64,000 bases of DNA from Laguncularia racemosa. Its lineage: Eukaryota; Streptophyta; Magnoliopsida; Myrtales; Combretaceae. How positions within the stretch are numbered: position 1 is the stretch's first letter; the number at the start of each line of letters is the position of its first letter. Below are positions 37,174 through 49,003 of the stretch, piece by piece. A program made the position numbers and the translations under genes. Under the pieces are notes generated by a model. That model did not search any database and was not told the DNA's origin. It was given only the letters and a program-made list of their open reading frames with translations. The stretch spans positions 352,232 to 416,231 of the forward strand of contig JBBMOL010000139.1 of assembly GCA_037954665.1 (NCBI GenBank). Direction: 5' to 3'.

Positions 37174-37925
37174 TAGAGCTAGGAAAGTGGGTTGAATGGG
37201 CCACCCTACCCTTACCTACATCAACTCGCGATGGCCCACACATGATGAGGGTCAAAGAAGTTAGCTTGCCCCGCCCTACGGGTCGACCCGCTCCACACGC
37301 AATTTTTTTTATTATAAAAATATAAAATTATGTGGTGGATTAATACTTCAAACTGTATCTTTTGATATTCAATCTGAAATGTTTATAATAATAAGCTTAA
37401 ATCAAATTTTAAGTTCAATATAAATTTAAAAATAAGGCAATACATATTTTGTTAGAAAAAAATCTATAGGAACCTATTTAAGTTCAATTTAAGTGGAAAA
37501 TTAAAAGATTCTTATTTTGACAAATTTATAATCCTAAATTCAATACAAAAATGTAATAGGTGAATATATACTTAAAAGATTGGTATTTATCTTAAATTAT
37601 TCCAACTTTTTTTTTGTTACAAAATATACAAGTAAACTAATAAGTAATAATTAAGGATATATAACTTCCAAGTTAAAAGTAAAATATATGAAGTCTTTAT
37701 AAAGTATTGTATTAATAGCTTTATGATATATTATACACAAAATCACTTTTAATTCAATTCCTTCCCGTTTTTCTTTTTCTTTTTAAACTGTGTGAGCTAG
37801 GTAAGCTAACCCACGCTTGCATTAACATGGCTTGCCTCGACCCGTAGGCCACACAAGGTGGGCCAAAACAACCCACACATGTTGCGGGCTAATATTTTTT
37901 GACTTACCCTACATTCTTAGCCCTA
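37174..37925. mobile_element. Non-autonomous hAT-like element in the integrase of B
   Basis: 752 bp. The termini TAGAGCTAGGAAAGT and the reverse complement of the right end TAGGGCTAAGAATGT are imperfect inverted repeats. The flanking octamers ATACCAAC and GTACCATC match at 6 of 8, as expected for an old hAT insertion. Subterminal GC motifs (CCCGCC, CGGGTCGACCCG) surround an AT-rich core. No transposase is present. Confidence 0.65.
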
Positions 37926-37933
37926 GTACCATC

Positions 37934-38670
37934 CACTATCACATCTAACAAAGATACTTGGTTTGTGAGTAGGTTTTGGAAAGTCTACATCAGACCTTAG
38001 GAACTAAACTCCAATTTAGTATTATATTTCATCCTCAGACAAGATGGGCAGTTTGAGAGAACCATCCAAACTCTAGAAGATTTACTGCGAGCTTGTGCAT
38101 TGGATCATGGGATTAATTGGAGCGATCACTTACCCTTGGTAGTAGACAAGGTCAAAGTGATAAGGTAGCAAATTTTGTCAGCCCAGAGTTGTTAGAAGAG
38201 TCATGTAGATAAAAGGCAACGCCCCTCATAATTTCAAGTCAAAGATAAGGTTTTATTGAAGAAATCTCTAGCTAAAGGGATAATCAGATTTGGATTACTA
38301 GGGAAGTTGAATCTAAGATATTTAGGAACGTTTGAGATTTTAGAAAGAGTTGGTACGGTTGTTTACAAGTTAGCTCTACTACTAAGCTTGATTGGGGTAC
38401 ATGATGTATTTCACGTATCGATATTAAGAAAATTTGTACCAAACCCAAACCAAGTAGTAGCTTTGAAACCTTTGAAGGTACAACCCGATTTATCATCCAT
38501 TGAGAGACTTGTAAGAATAGTTAATACAAAAGAGAAAGTATTAAGAAGAAGAATAATTCCCAATGTAAAAGTGTAATAGACAAATCAAATTTAGTGGGAA
38601 GCAACTTGGGAATTAGAAAAAGAAATGAGAAAGAAGCATCCAGAATTCTTTATAATTCTAGGTAATTTTT
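37934..38670 (+). pseudogene. Element B pol remnant, 3' portion: integrase core end, GPY/F, chromodomain
   Basis: It continues the integrase interrupted at 27050. The short stretch 37148-37173 also belongs to it, between D and the hAT element. It has a broken FVSRFW-like region and the target-site loop, then the GPY/F-type module (LLGKLNLRYLGTFEILERVG, 38294-38353), the conserved HDVFHVS and, at about 38500-38660, a chromodomain-like IVNTKEKVLRRR...EATWELEKEM. Stops at 38575 and after break it. The chromodomain supports the Tekay/Del assignment of B. Confidence 0.8.
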
Positions 38671-38691
38671 AAGGATGAAAGTTTTTATTAA

Positions 38692-38707
38692 GGGGGGGGG
38701 GGGGGGG
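38692..38707 (+). other. Polypurine tract of B, expanded to 16 consecutive G
   Basis: TTAAG runs into 16 G, then TGTAGAATGTAATAC. This is where the element's purine tract should be, immediately before the 3' LTR at 38715. The run length suggests slippage, and it could form a G-quadruplex. Confidence 0.75.
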
Positions 38708-38714
38708 TGTAGAA

Positions 38715-39430
38715 TGTAATACATGATTTAAATATATATGCACACACATATATATCTATACATTCATAATTATTAAATAAAATAATATAATATATAACTA
38801 CGAGTAATTATGTAAATAAGATGATGGGCTAAGGCAATTTGGTCTTTTCCTAACTAATGTATAAAAGCCAAAACTAACTTAGGGTTCTCTCTTTTCCTCA
38901 TTTGCACACCGAAACAGAAACCTAAAGAGAGAGAGAGAATCTACAAAAAACCCTTAAGCGACCTAGAGGAGAATCACACAATTAATCCAACAAGTAAGCA
39001 ATTGAAGCATCGATGTATTTAGCTGTGATGATAAATGATGAATTTAAGACCTATTTATCATTGTATCAATAGAAATTCTAACAAGGGATGTATCGGAACA
39101 AGTGGAGAATCAAATGGATTGAAGGATTTTGATCATAATATGAAACAAGTGAGTGCACTAGACTCCAACTTTGTGTTTGAATTATGAAATGTAATAATAA
39201 ATTGGGATGAGAATAATAGAAATTAGGATTTGGAACAAACTGGAGAAGGGAAAATTAGAGTTCATGATGAACAGTGAGGTACATGTTCAAGTATATACCT
39301 GTGTAGGAATGCAAGAAGAAGGTACACAACTATAAGCATAATCATGTACCTAGGCATGCTAAAGTAAAAATTTTTACAGAAAGATATACGACCTCTGGTA
39401 CAACTATACTCTAGCCAATACACCTCTACA
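38715..39430 (+). repeat. 3' LTR of element B, truncated
   Basis: Matches 15312 to about 16080 of the 5' LTR (TATAAAAG at 38860; CACG-type motifs at 39276-39430), then similarity is lost. The distal half and the right target duplication are missing. Confidence 0.75.
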
Positions 39431-41383
39431 TGGTCTGTTCTACAACCATTATCAACACAAAACTCCAACTTGTAACAAACCTTATCTTCAATATCTTCTC
39501 TTAAAAATTTGTCTAAATGGAATAAATCCTTGACATATCCCTTGAAACTTGAAGAATGCTCGAGTTATACTTGTAATATATATTCAAAAAAATACTGGTT
39601 ACAGTTCGTGTGTTGGCAAAGAGAGACCGAGAGAGAAAGAGAGTATAACATATGCGATTTGGATAATTTTTTTTTTTTTTTTTTTAAAAAAAAGTGAAGC
39701 TCCATAAAACTAAACCAAAGTAATTTCAACAATTACATGAAAAAACTAAACCAAAGGATAGATGCAACAGGGGAAAAAAAAAATCCTTTAGCCTTGAAAG
39801 TCACCTCATATATGGTTTCACCGCATGAACACAGAAGATGGACATGGAGCTCACTGGAAGGAGCAAAACATCACATATGGATCTCCCAGTTTGACTCGTT
39901 TCATCGATTAAACACATACATGGACTGTGAATACTTATGCTGTCACACGCATATAAAGTTTAGAAAATATAGCTAACAAATAACCCTACACCAAATAATA
40001 ATAATAAAGTTATACAAAATTCTAACCGATCGGCAATGATGGAGTTGGTGCTATGGTTATTAATTTTTGAAAATTTGGATGCAACAATGGAGTTCATAAC
40101 TAATAATAATATTGAAACTCGGGGCATGAAAATTTAGGAATTGGAAAGCACCAAATATCCTTTCTGAACACTTCAACATGAAATGAATAATAGGAAACGA
40201 TTATTCCATGTACGTACAGATTTCCAAAAAACGAAATTTTATAGTTTTATTTACTATTTTAATAGGATTAATTCAGTTCTTAACCTCACTATTTAAATAT
40301 ATATATTAAATCTTTACTATAGATTCCCGTTAAATCTTTATCATTAATATATATATTAACAATAAGATTAAAGATTATACCGATTTCATAATTTTTTTTT
40401 TTTGGTGAGTCATAGGGATAAAGTTGACTAAAAATATAAATATCAAAACATAAATAAAAGATTAATTAGTAATTTTAATCTCTAATGTTACATATTTATT
40501 TTTTAATATACTTTTAAATGTTGGATGCATTCAATTAAAGCAACGACTTGTCTTTTTAATTAGATTTGTAATAAGAATCTAATGATGTTATTGGCAACCA
40601 ACCTCACTCCCCACGTTTTCTTTTCAATACCTACCACGCAAAAAACTAAAAATAAAAAGAGCTCAAAAGTCAAAAGTAATTTATGCTAACAAGTTGAAAC
40701 TTCAACCCTGTTCGGAATTTAGACCGGCCATTTATCATTTTGAAGGTTAAATAAAACAGGGGTTCGGCTACGTACTTACAAAAATCGTGAGCTATTCACA
40801 CTGACTCATGAGGATTAATAAAACAAAAAATTTCTTGCTGAAAAAAAAAGGAAAAAGAAAAAGAAAAAAGTACCGGCACCAATCCCTGGAGTTTTAAACT
40901 CTCCTTTATTAAATACCGGAGAAAGTTAGCTGTTAATTAAAATGTTTATTCATACTTCCACATAATCAGCTGCAAATATGATTCCTTTATAGAGATAATT
41001 AATGGAGATTGTAACAACTGAAGCCATGCATTATTATTTCAAAATAAAAGAAACACACACACATATACACGCAAAAACAAAACTTGTCACCAATTCCAAT
41101 TCTTCTTTAGAAGAATGAATTCAATCAGCTGGTTTTCCCTTTTGGCTTCTATATGGATTACTTATGGTGACTATCACAACTTTTGTTTTGCTCTGAATTA
41201 TACTTACAATTCTCTAGGGTGGAAAATATTTTTAATAGAAAACACGTAAGGGTTAAAGGAATATTAAGGTGGTTTCGGCATGACCACTTTGATACCTAAA
41301 TCAGTACAAATGTATTTATAAAACCAGTAAACTAAAGAGAGTATGGAAACTTAAGATTTCCAATCCAAATCTAAGTGGTGTCA
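39431..41383. other. Spacer between elements B and G
   Basis: AT-rich, with homopolymer runs (T at 39668-39684, A at 39776-39782). No gene or clear repeat. Part of it may belong to the 3' LTR of element G, whose outer end I cannot place. Confidence 0.5.
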
Positions 41384-41683
41384 ACCCTTTGTTAAGATGT
41401 TGAGATGAGACAACTTGATAGGTGGAGTTATGACTTGATAGGTAGAGTTATGGCATGGTAAGTGGATTTGTCTCATGTCTTGTGTCTACATTATTTCCTC
41501 ATCCAAGCTGCATTTTTCCTAGATCCTCTCATCTATCAGGTGAACGTGGTCGACTGGAGCTCATGCTCGGTTTGAGTTGTGCACTTGAACTCGAACTGAT
41601 CCCTGATTCTTGGATTGGGACCTAGGACTGGATTTTAGTCTTTGGAACTTGTTTGTGGGCTTAAGGGGCCCAAGTCCAAAACA
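41384..41683 (-). repeat. 3' LTR (alignable part) of element G
   Basis: Its minus-strand start is at 41683 (TGTTTTGGACTTG), next to the purine tract. It aligns with 52216-52532. It probably extends further left. Confidence 0.65.
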
Positions 41684-42501
41684 AATGCCCCCCACCCACT
41701 GGCGTGCTCGTGCACTCAATGGTGACTGGTCAACTAGGGGAGTTTGAGATGAGTTGGGCTTCTGAGGCCTTTAAGACAAGCCGATGGTTAAGACAAGCTT
41801 TTAGTTAAGGTTATCAAATTGGCTTTTAACTTGGCATGTTGTTACTTGGATGTATGTGGAGTGACCAAATAGGCAAGTGGCCAAGTTTCACTTTACCCAT
41901 GCTAGTGGAACTAGTGAAGAGAGGGTTAGTCTAGCACTTTAGGGGGGCAAGGGCGAGTAAGTGATTCACCAAGTTATTGTGTCCTATCCCTTGAGCTAAA
42001 CTAAACCAATGATGGCCCTCATGGAATGTCTAAGCAGGCAAGTGGCTTAGCTAAGCTTTACCTCGTGCTAATAACTTGGCGAGGAGAATTTCTCAATTTG
42101 ACATCTAAAGAGATGATGTTGAGTGAGCAATATACTGAGCTATATTGCACTTTTACCTACACCAAGACAAGCTAAGCTAAGCATAGCCCTCTATTAGATT
42201 GAGCACTTTGAAAATCTCCTAGAAGCCCTTGATCTAAGGTTACAGTAGCTTCTTGAAGAAGTCTTAATTGAATTTGTGGTGTGTACGTAAATTTTAGTGC
42301 ATTTAATGCTAAAGATAGCTATCTTGTTTGCAATGGGCAAGGTTTGTGTGGTCAGGTTGGTTATATTGTGTAACCATCTTCTATTGAATGAAGAAACTTT
42401 TTTAAGTGTTTGTTTGTGTTGTGCTTCTTTCTTCACCTGTGTGTTGTTCTCTCCTCTACTCTCTTCCTCCTTATTTTGTGTTCCTTGGGGGTGTCTAGAT
42501 G

Positions 42502-42739
42502 TCTAGACTTAAGTTTTGTTGATGAGCTACCAACATGGTTAGAGGGTGTAAGTCATCTAATGTGACTTGAAGAAGTTAAGTGCTTGAACTTTAGGATGGT
42601 CAGGGAGCATGGTTTAGAGTTTCTTGGATGTTTAGACCTAAGTTTTGTTAGTAGGCTAACTTCATGATCAGAGGGTGTCACTCCTTTGATGTGACTTGAG
42701 GAGGTCGAGTGCTTAAACTCTAGGATGGTCAAAGAGCAT
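42502..42739. repeat. Two 109-bp tandem units in the 3' region of G
   Basis: Units 42502-42610 and 42631-42739 share TAGACyTAAGTTTTGTT, CAGAGGGTGT or TAGAGGGTGT, ATGTGACTTGA and TAGGATGGTCA. The period is 129. Further shorter repeats (GAGTCCATTTACC) occur at about 42863 and 49842. Tandem repeats after pol are common in Tat elements. Confidence 0.75.
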
Positions 42740-42895
42740 GAGGTTTATTCACTTTTATAGAAGTGTGGACTTGGAAAAAATCAAGAGTTCATTTGCCAAG
42801 GTATTGGTGTAAACTCAAATGTCTATTTTCCGGAGTGTAGGCATGGACTTGGTTGCATTAAGAGTCCATTTACCAAGGCACTAGTGCAGCCGTAA

Positions 42896-43639
42896 TGACG
42901 CAAACCCTAGATATTGATCTAAGACCTAACGATCAATAGAGGATTCAAAACCCAAGAATCGAAATTGAATCAAGTATTGTGCATAACCCGACCCCAATCG
43001 AACCCGCCGATTAAAACCTAACCTAGCAAGATCGATTTCTCCAAGCGCTTAAGATGAAGAAACTTAAGGTAGTTATATTGCCAGAACCAAAGGAAGAGAG
43101 AATTCTCTCAATGATTTTCATTCACCATCTAATAATGACCTTTCAAATGTCCTACCAAGGAGTTTATAATGGTCGTAAATTATAAGTTGGTGGCTTAAAT
43201 ACATCCAGGGCCGACTTTGAAATGAAAAGATAAAAACAACGTTCTACAGATGGAAAAGGTTGGCCAGTAGGCCAGCGGTGTAAATGTCAAGGCCGGCGGC
43301 CTTTATTGCTGGCATACATTTGTTTTTTAAAGGCCGGCAGCCTTTGTTGCTAGCGTACATTTGGATGACAGGTTGGCGGCCTTTCCTTTGCTAAAGGTCG
43401 TCTCTCCATTGCTAATGTCCTCTGGTTCGTCCCCACTTTGATATATGATATTCATGAACTTAGGACTTGTGTTAGAGTTGTGTCGAATCACCTCTTGCTC
43501 CTGAAGTTCCATAATCAATCCTTGCAATGCCTCCTTCATTCGCTTGGTCAATGATCGTGTCATAGGACCCCCGATACCTTGTAAAGGATCATTGGCTTTG
43601 ACTAGCTCCTGAATGTTGGATGCATCCTGATCTCTATCA
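42896..43639 (-). repeat. 3' LTR of element E
   Basis: 744 bp. It contains the last roughly 100 codons of the pol frame (43639 down to 43327) and GGCCGGCGGCC motifs (43254-43395). Confidence 0.93.
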
Positions 43640-46600
43640 TTCCCCCCTTCTTCAAAAGGATTCGTCCTCGAATCACCTGCATCATATAACGAAAGATCAG
43701 AAACATTAAAAGTAGCATTTACATTACCGTATTGACTTGGTAAATCGAGTTTGTAAGCATTGTCGTTGATGCGCTCCAGCACTTGAAAAGGACCGTCTCC
43801 TCGAGGATGTAATTTGCACTTCCGTTATGTAGCAAACCTTTCTTTTCTCAAATGTAACCAGACCCAGTCTCCAGGTTGAAAGGTAAGCTTGACACGACCC
43901 TTGTTTGCTTGTCGAGCATAGTGCTCATTCTTCTTTTCAATGTTAGCTTGAGCCTTAGCATGCAATTCCCTAACTAACTCTGCTTTTCTCTTTCCATCTA
44001 CATCAACAAATTCCTTAGGAGGCAAAGATAAAATATCTAAGGGAGTCAAAGGATTAAATCCATACACAATCTCAAATGGTGAGTATAATGTAGCAGAATG
44101 CACAACTCTATTGTATGCGAATTCAACATGAGGCAAACAATTTTCCCACTGTTTTAAGTTCTGTTTCAAAACAGCACGCAACAATTGTGAAATGGTCCTA
44201 TTAACTACTTCCGTTTGACCATCCGTCTAAAGATGTGCAACAGTAGAAAATAACAGTTTAGTTCCCAATTGGTTCCACAAAGTGCGCCAAAAATGGCTGA
44301 GAAACTTAACATCCCTATCACTTACTATGGATCTTGGCAAGCCATGCAAACGCACAATTTTTTTGAAGAATAAATCAGCAATATATGTTGCATCATTAGT
44401 TTTAGAACAGGCAATAAAGTGAGCCACTTTGCTAAACCTATCAACAACAACAAATATGTTATCCTTGCCATTTCTAAATCGTGGTAAACCTAGAACAAAG
44501 TCCATAGAAATGTCAATCCAAGGCTGATGAGGCACAGGTAATGGGATGTATTCTCCATGTGGCATTACTTTGGATTTAGCCTGTTTACACACAATGCATT
44601 TTTCACACACAGCTTGCACACTATGTTTCATCCTAGGCCAATAAAAATGCTCATGCAAAATGTCCGAAGTTTTCTGTATACCAAAGTGTCCCATTAGTCC
44701 ACTCCCATGTGTTTCTCTAATAAGAAAATCCTGCAAAGAACATTTAGGAACACAAAGCTTGTCTTTCTTAAACAAAACCCCCTCATGCTTATAGAAATCA
44801 GCATATGCATGCTTAGAAACAGCACTCCACACTTGACCAAAATCAGCATCATTTTCATACAAATCCTTAATAGACTCAAATCCAAGCAATTTCGTATGTA
44901 AAGAGGTCAGAAGTAAATACATCCTAGACAGTGCATCAGCCACTACATTTTCTTTTCCTTGCTTGTATTTGATAATATAAGGAAAAGTTTCAATAAATTT
45001 CATCCACCTAGCATGCCTTTTGTTCAACTTACCCTAAGTCTTCAAAAATTTCAAGCTCTCATGATCTAAATGGATAATGAACTCCTTGGGCCATAGATAG
45101 TGCTGCTAAGTTTGCAAAGTCCTCACTAATGCATATAGCTCCTTATCATAGGTAGGATAGTTCAATGCCGCCCCATTAAGCTTTTCGCTGAAGTAAGCAA
45201 TTGGCTTGGAATCCTGTATCAAAACACCACCAATACCTTTCCTAGAAGTAGCACATTCAATTTCAAAAACTTTTTCAAAATTAGGGAGAACAAGCAAAGG
45301 TGCATTGGTCAGCTTTTCTTTCAAAGTATTGAAAGCTTTATCATGTGTTTCAATCCATCTAAACTCAGCATTCTTTTTAACAAGGTCATTTGAAGGAGTA
45401 GCTATAGAACTAAAATCCCTTGCAAATCTCCTATAAAAGCTTGCTAAACCATGAAAGCTTCTTACCTCATTAGCATTCTTAGGTGTTGGCCATTCCTTGA
45501 TCGCCTTTACCTTCTCCTCATCAACAGAAATCCCCTGTGCACCTACAACAAAACCCAAAAACATCACAGACTCCATGCAAAAGGTATACTTCTTTAAATT
45601 TGCAAATAACCTATTTTCTCTCAAAACAGTGAAAACCATTTGCAAATGCTAAACATGTTCTTCTAGACTTTTACTGTAGACTAAAATGTCATCAAAATAA
45701 ACTATAACAAATTTTCCTATGAAAGCACGAAGAACATGGTTCATTAATCGCATAAATGTGCTTGGTGCATTTGTCAAACCGAAAGGCATTACCAACCACT
45801 CATAGAGACCATATTTGGTTTTAAAAGCGGTTTTCCATTCGTCTCCCTCTCTCATGTGTATTTGGTAATAACCATTCTTTAAATCAACTTTTGAAAACAA
45901 ACATGCACCATACAGCTCATCTAACATATCATCAAGCCTAGGTATGGGATGTCGGTACTTAACTGTAATTTTGTTGATGGCTCGACAATCCACGCACATA
46001 CGCCATGATCCATCCCTCTTTGGAACCAAAATAATAAGGACCGAACATAGGCTAAGGCTCTCTCTCACAAATCTCCTTTCTACCAGCTCATCCACTTGCC
46101 TCTGAATCTCCTTTATCTCCTCTGGATTTGCTCTATATGCTAGTCTATTTGGAATTGAGGCACTTGGAACGAAGTCGATTTGATGCTCAATACCTCTCAA
46201 TGGAGGTAATTCACTAGATATTTCCTCAGGGAACAAGTCAGCAAATTCTTGCAAAAGAGAAACAATGACTGCAGGCAAAGAAGGGTTAAGATGGTCAATG
46301 GAAAAATAAACATCCTTGTACATCAGTACAAGTAAGTGCCATTTTTCCTTCAAGGCACTTTCAATCTCACTTGCCTCGCCAATTTCACTCGTGTTTCCCT
46401 CTAATTCTTTCCTCTCATGGCTCACAAGTGTATTTTTACCACTCTCTTTCACAATCTCACTCTTCTTTTCTTGTTCACTCTTGTGTTTCCCTCTCTCTCC
46501 AAACTCTCTAGCAATCCTCAACTAATCCTCACTAGCCTCCCAAGGATTGAGGGGTGTCAAAACCACCTGTCTTTTGTTCAGAATAAAGGAATACCTATTA

Positions 46601-48021
46601 TGATAACCATCATGGGTGACCTTTCTATCAAACTGCCAAGGTCGTCCCAACAATATGTGGCAAGCCTGTATAGTTACCACATCACACAATACCTCATCAC
46701 GGTATTTCCCTATAGAGAAAGAAACCTATACCCTCTTGGTCACTTTAACCTCCCCACATTCACTCAACCACTGCAACTTATAAGGCTGATCATGCTTCAC
46801 AGTTTTCAAGCTCAGTTTATCTACCAATAACGTGCTAGCAACATTTGTGCAACTACCACTATCAATAATCAAACTACACACCTTGTTATTTAAATGGCAT
46901 CTAGTATGAAAAATGTGCTCTCGCTGCACTTCACCACCCCCATTCTTAGGTTAAGTATTGAGAATCCGCTTGGTAACAAGAAACTCTCCCTTTACAGGAC
47001 CTTCCATATCCACATCACTACAATCTTCCAATGGGAGCATGTCATCATCATCCCTTGAACTCACACTCTCCACATCACCATTCTCCAAAAGGATCATCGC
47101 CTTAGTGTTTGGACACTGCGATGCAATATGCCCAAATCCCTAGCACCTGAAACACTTAATGTCATGTAATCTAGAAGTAGATTTGGTTTCAGTGTTACCT
47201 TTCGAATAGGTGGCTGGTGCCTTAGTCTTCTCAATCTTGATCGCCTTATGCAACAATTCCTCAATATCTACATAATGCTATAGATCAATGATATCAACGA
47301 TCTCCCTATTCAATCCATTAATGAACCTAGCCATTGTAGCTTCATCATCCCCTTCTACTTTAGCTCTAATCATGGCTATTTCCATCTCTTTGAAGTAATC
47401 TTCTACACTTCTGGACCCTTGTGTCAAGCTTTGCAGTTTCCTATGTAAATCCCTAAAATAATGAGTAGGAATGTACCTCTTCTGCATGATTGTTTTCATC
47501 TCATCCCATGTGCTGACAGGTCTCTCCCCATATCGTCTTCTATTTCAAACCAGTTGATCCCACCATACACTCGCATAGTCAGTGGATTCGACTACTGCAA
47601 GTTTAATCTTCTTATCCTCTGAATAATCATGACACTCAAATATGTGATCAACCTTTCGCTCCCACTCCAATTATAATCCTGGGTCATTCTTCCCTTGAAA
47701 GGAAGGTATTTTCATCTTTATACTACCCAAATTACTATCTCTCCTTTGGGTATTATCTCTCCCCATCACAAAATTATACTCTCCCACTTTAGTATCTTCT
47801 TCCAATTCCATTCTCACTCCCCTCCTCGGAAGCCTCTCAGATCTTCGACCCGCTGCAGTGCTACCTGTAGGCTCCTTACTTTGCTCCATCCAATCCATCC
47901 TTTGATGGACTGGCTCCAACTCAGCCCTCATCATTTTTCTCATCTCACTTAATAGCGCATCAAAAATCAACTCATTATCTCCTACTCCTTTCTCCCTGTC
48001 AGGAGGACTTTGACCAAACAT
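43327..48021 (-). pseudogene. Element E gag-pol polyprotein, one frame with about twelve stops
   Basis: Read from ATG 48021. Gag carries WWDQLV-type and YFKEME segments. The CCHC knuckle is at about 47128-47167. Protease IDSGSCTNV is at about 46850. RT has RMCVDCRAINK and the catalytic FDD (YFDDILVYS, about 45690). RNase H ends with VADALSR at about 44950. Integrase has the HHCC motif (about 44720-44590), D in MDFVLG, D in VSDRDVKF and E in DGQTEV. Then come the VNATFNVSDL segment and a tail with GPMTRS that enters the LTR. Stops at 47671, 47543, 47278, 47141, 46951, 46726, 46521, 45649, 45106, 45034, 44227 and 43825 (some approximate) are all in the same frame; most fall where relatives have Gln. 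All catalytic residues remain. Confidence 0.92.
43640..43650 (-). other. Polypurine tract of element E, inside pol
   Basis: The minus strand reads GAAGGGGGGAA just before TGATAGAG. These bases encode part of the pol tail (EEGGN), so the priming site and the coding sequence coincide. Confidence 0.8.
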
Positions 48022-48422
48022 GTTTGCTGCAACAAAGAACGTTAGTAATAATAATATAACAAGGCCTCACAATTCACTCCCTCACGTGTTTACACTCAAA
48101 GATGAAAATTCACTCATGTGTAACATAAATTTTGGGACTTCTCACGATATTAATCTCACACTCTACTTTTCCTTTACAAGCCCTTATTCTAGAACTGACT
48201 CAACGAATTTTCTTCAAATAAACCACTAGGATAAATCAATGTGACAACTTAGAAATTTAACAAGAAGTAAAGACAACAAACTCAATGACCAATATGGAAA
48301 ATGAACGAATTTGATAAGAAAATAATTCGCTGGAACAACTAACAAACAAACTAGAACAATAACGGAAACTCACTCAATATTCAGCAACTTTTTTTTTTAT
48401 ACAAATTTTCTTTTCTTTTCTT

Positions 48423-48423
<1 letters not shown>

Positions 48424-48458
<35 letters not shown>
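48424..48458. repeat. CT microsatellite in the leader of E
   Basis: A run of about 15 CT units. It lies between the primer site and the gag start of element E. Confidence 0.9.
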
Positions 48459-48459
<1 letters not shown>

Positions 48460-48988
48460 AACTCTAAACAACCAGGTTCTTTGTTCCCTTGAATCAATCA
48501 ATCACGCCTAGAATTGCAATTTGGGAGGATAAAACTCAGCCAGAATTGACAGCAATAATTGATAGAAATATAGATTGGCTAATGGGATAACAAATGTGAT
48601 AGTAAACAATTGAGTTTAGGAATTGGCCAATGTAAAACAAAAGTAACAGCAAAAAAGTAAACAATGGAATTGATGAACCAAATTTCTATGAACGATTTTT
48701 TTTAAAAAAAAAAAACTTGGCATCTCCAAACGGACTACAAACTGCTTCGGCGTGGGTACATGGAGAATGAACGGACGTAGATGATGAATCCAATATATAT
48801 TTTTGGCCAAATTGAAGGTTAGCTAATGGGGAAAATTAGAGAAACAATTTACAACCACAAGAAACACGGAATTGACGAAACTATATTTCACGAACAATTT
48901 TTTTTTTTTAAACTTCAACAGAAAATTCACACAATCAATTATAAATAAAATATGAACAATGATAGAAATTACCTAATTAAATGAATTT

Positions 48989-49001
48989 GGCTCTGATACC
49001 A
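48989..49001 (-). other. Primer-binding site of element E
   Basis: The minus strand reads TGGTATCAGAGCC, two bases inside the 5' LTR end. It is complementary to initiator tRNA-Met. Confidence 0.88.
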
Positions 49002-49003
49002 AA

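Larger units (their letters stand above)
15312..39430 (+). mobile_element. Element B: Ty3/gypsy chromovirus (Tekay-like) loaded with nested insertions
   Basis: Host element for C, a MITE, D and a hAT copy. The 5' LTR is 15312-22711 (with C inside), the primer site is at 22719, gag and pol remnants follow, there is a G16 purine tract at 38692-38707, and the 3' LTR begins at 38715 and fades at about 39430. The two LTR starts align (TATAATACACGGTTT against TGTAATACATGATTT), as do the promoter boxes TATAAAAG at 15451 and 38860. The 3' LTR lacks its second half, so no right target duplication can be read; the left pentamer is GTTAT. All coding parts are broken. Confidence 0.85.

Noticed and set aside
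41171..41175. CTATC as left target duplication of element G, matching CTATC at 52533-52537
   Set aside because: The adjacent base does not give a canonical LTR end, and a 5-base match is likely by chance.
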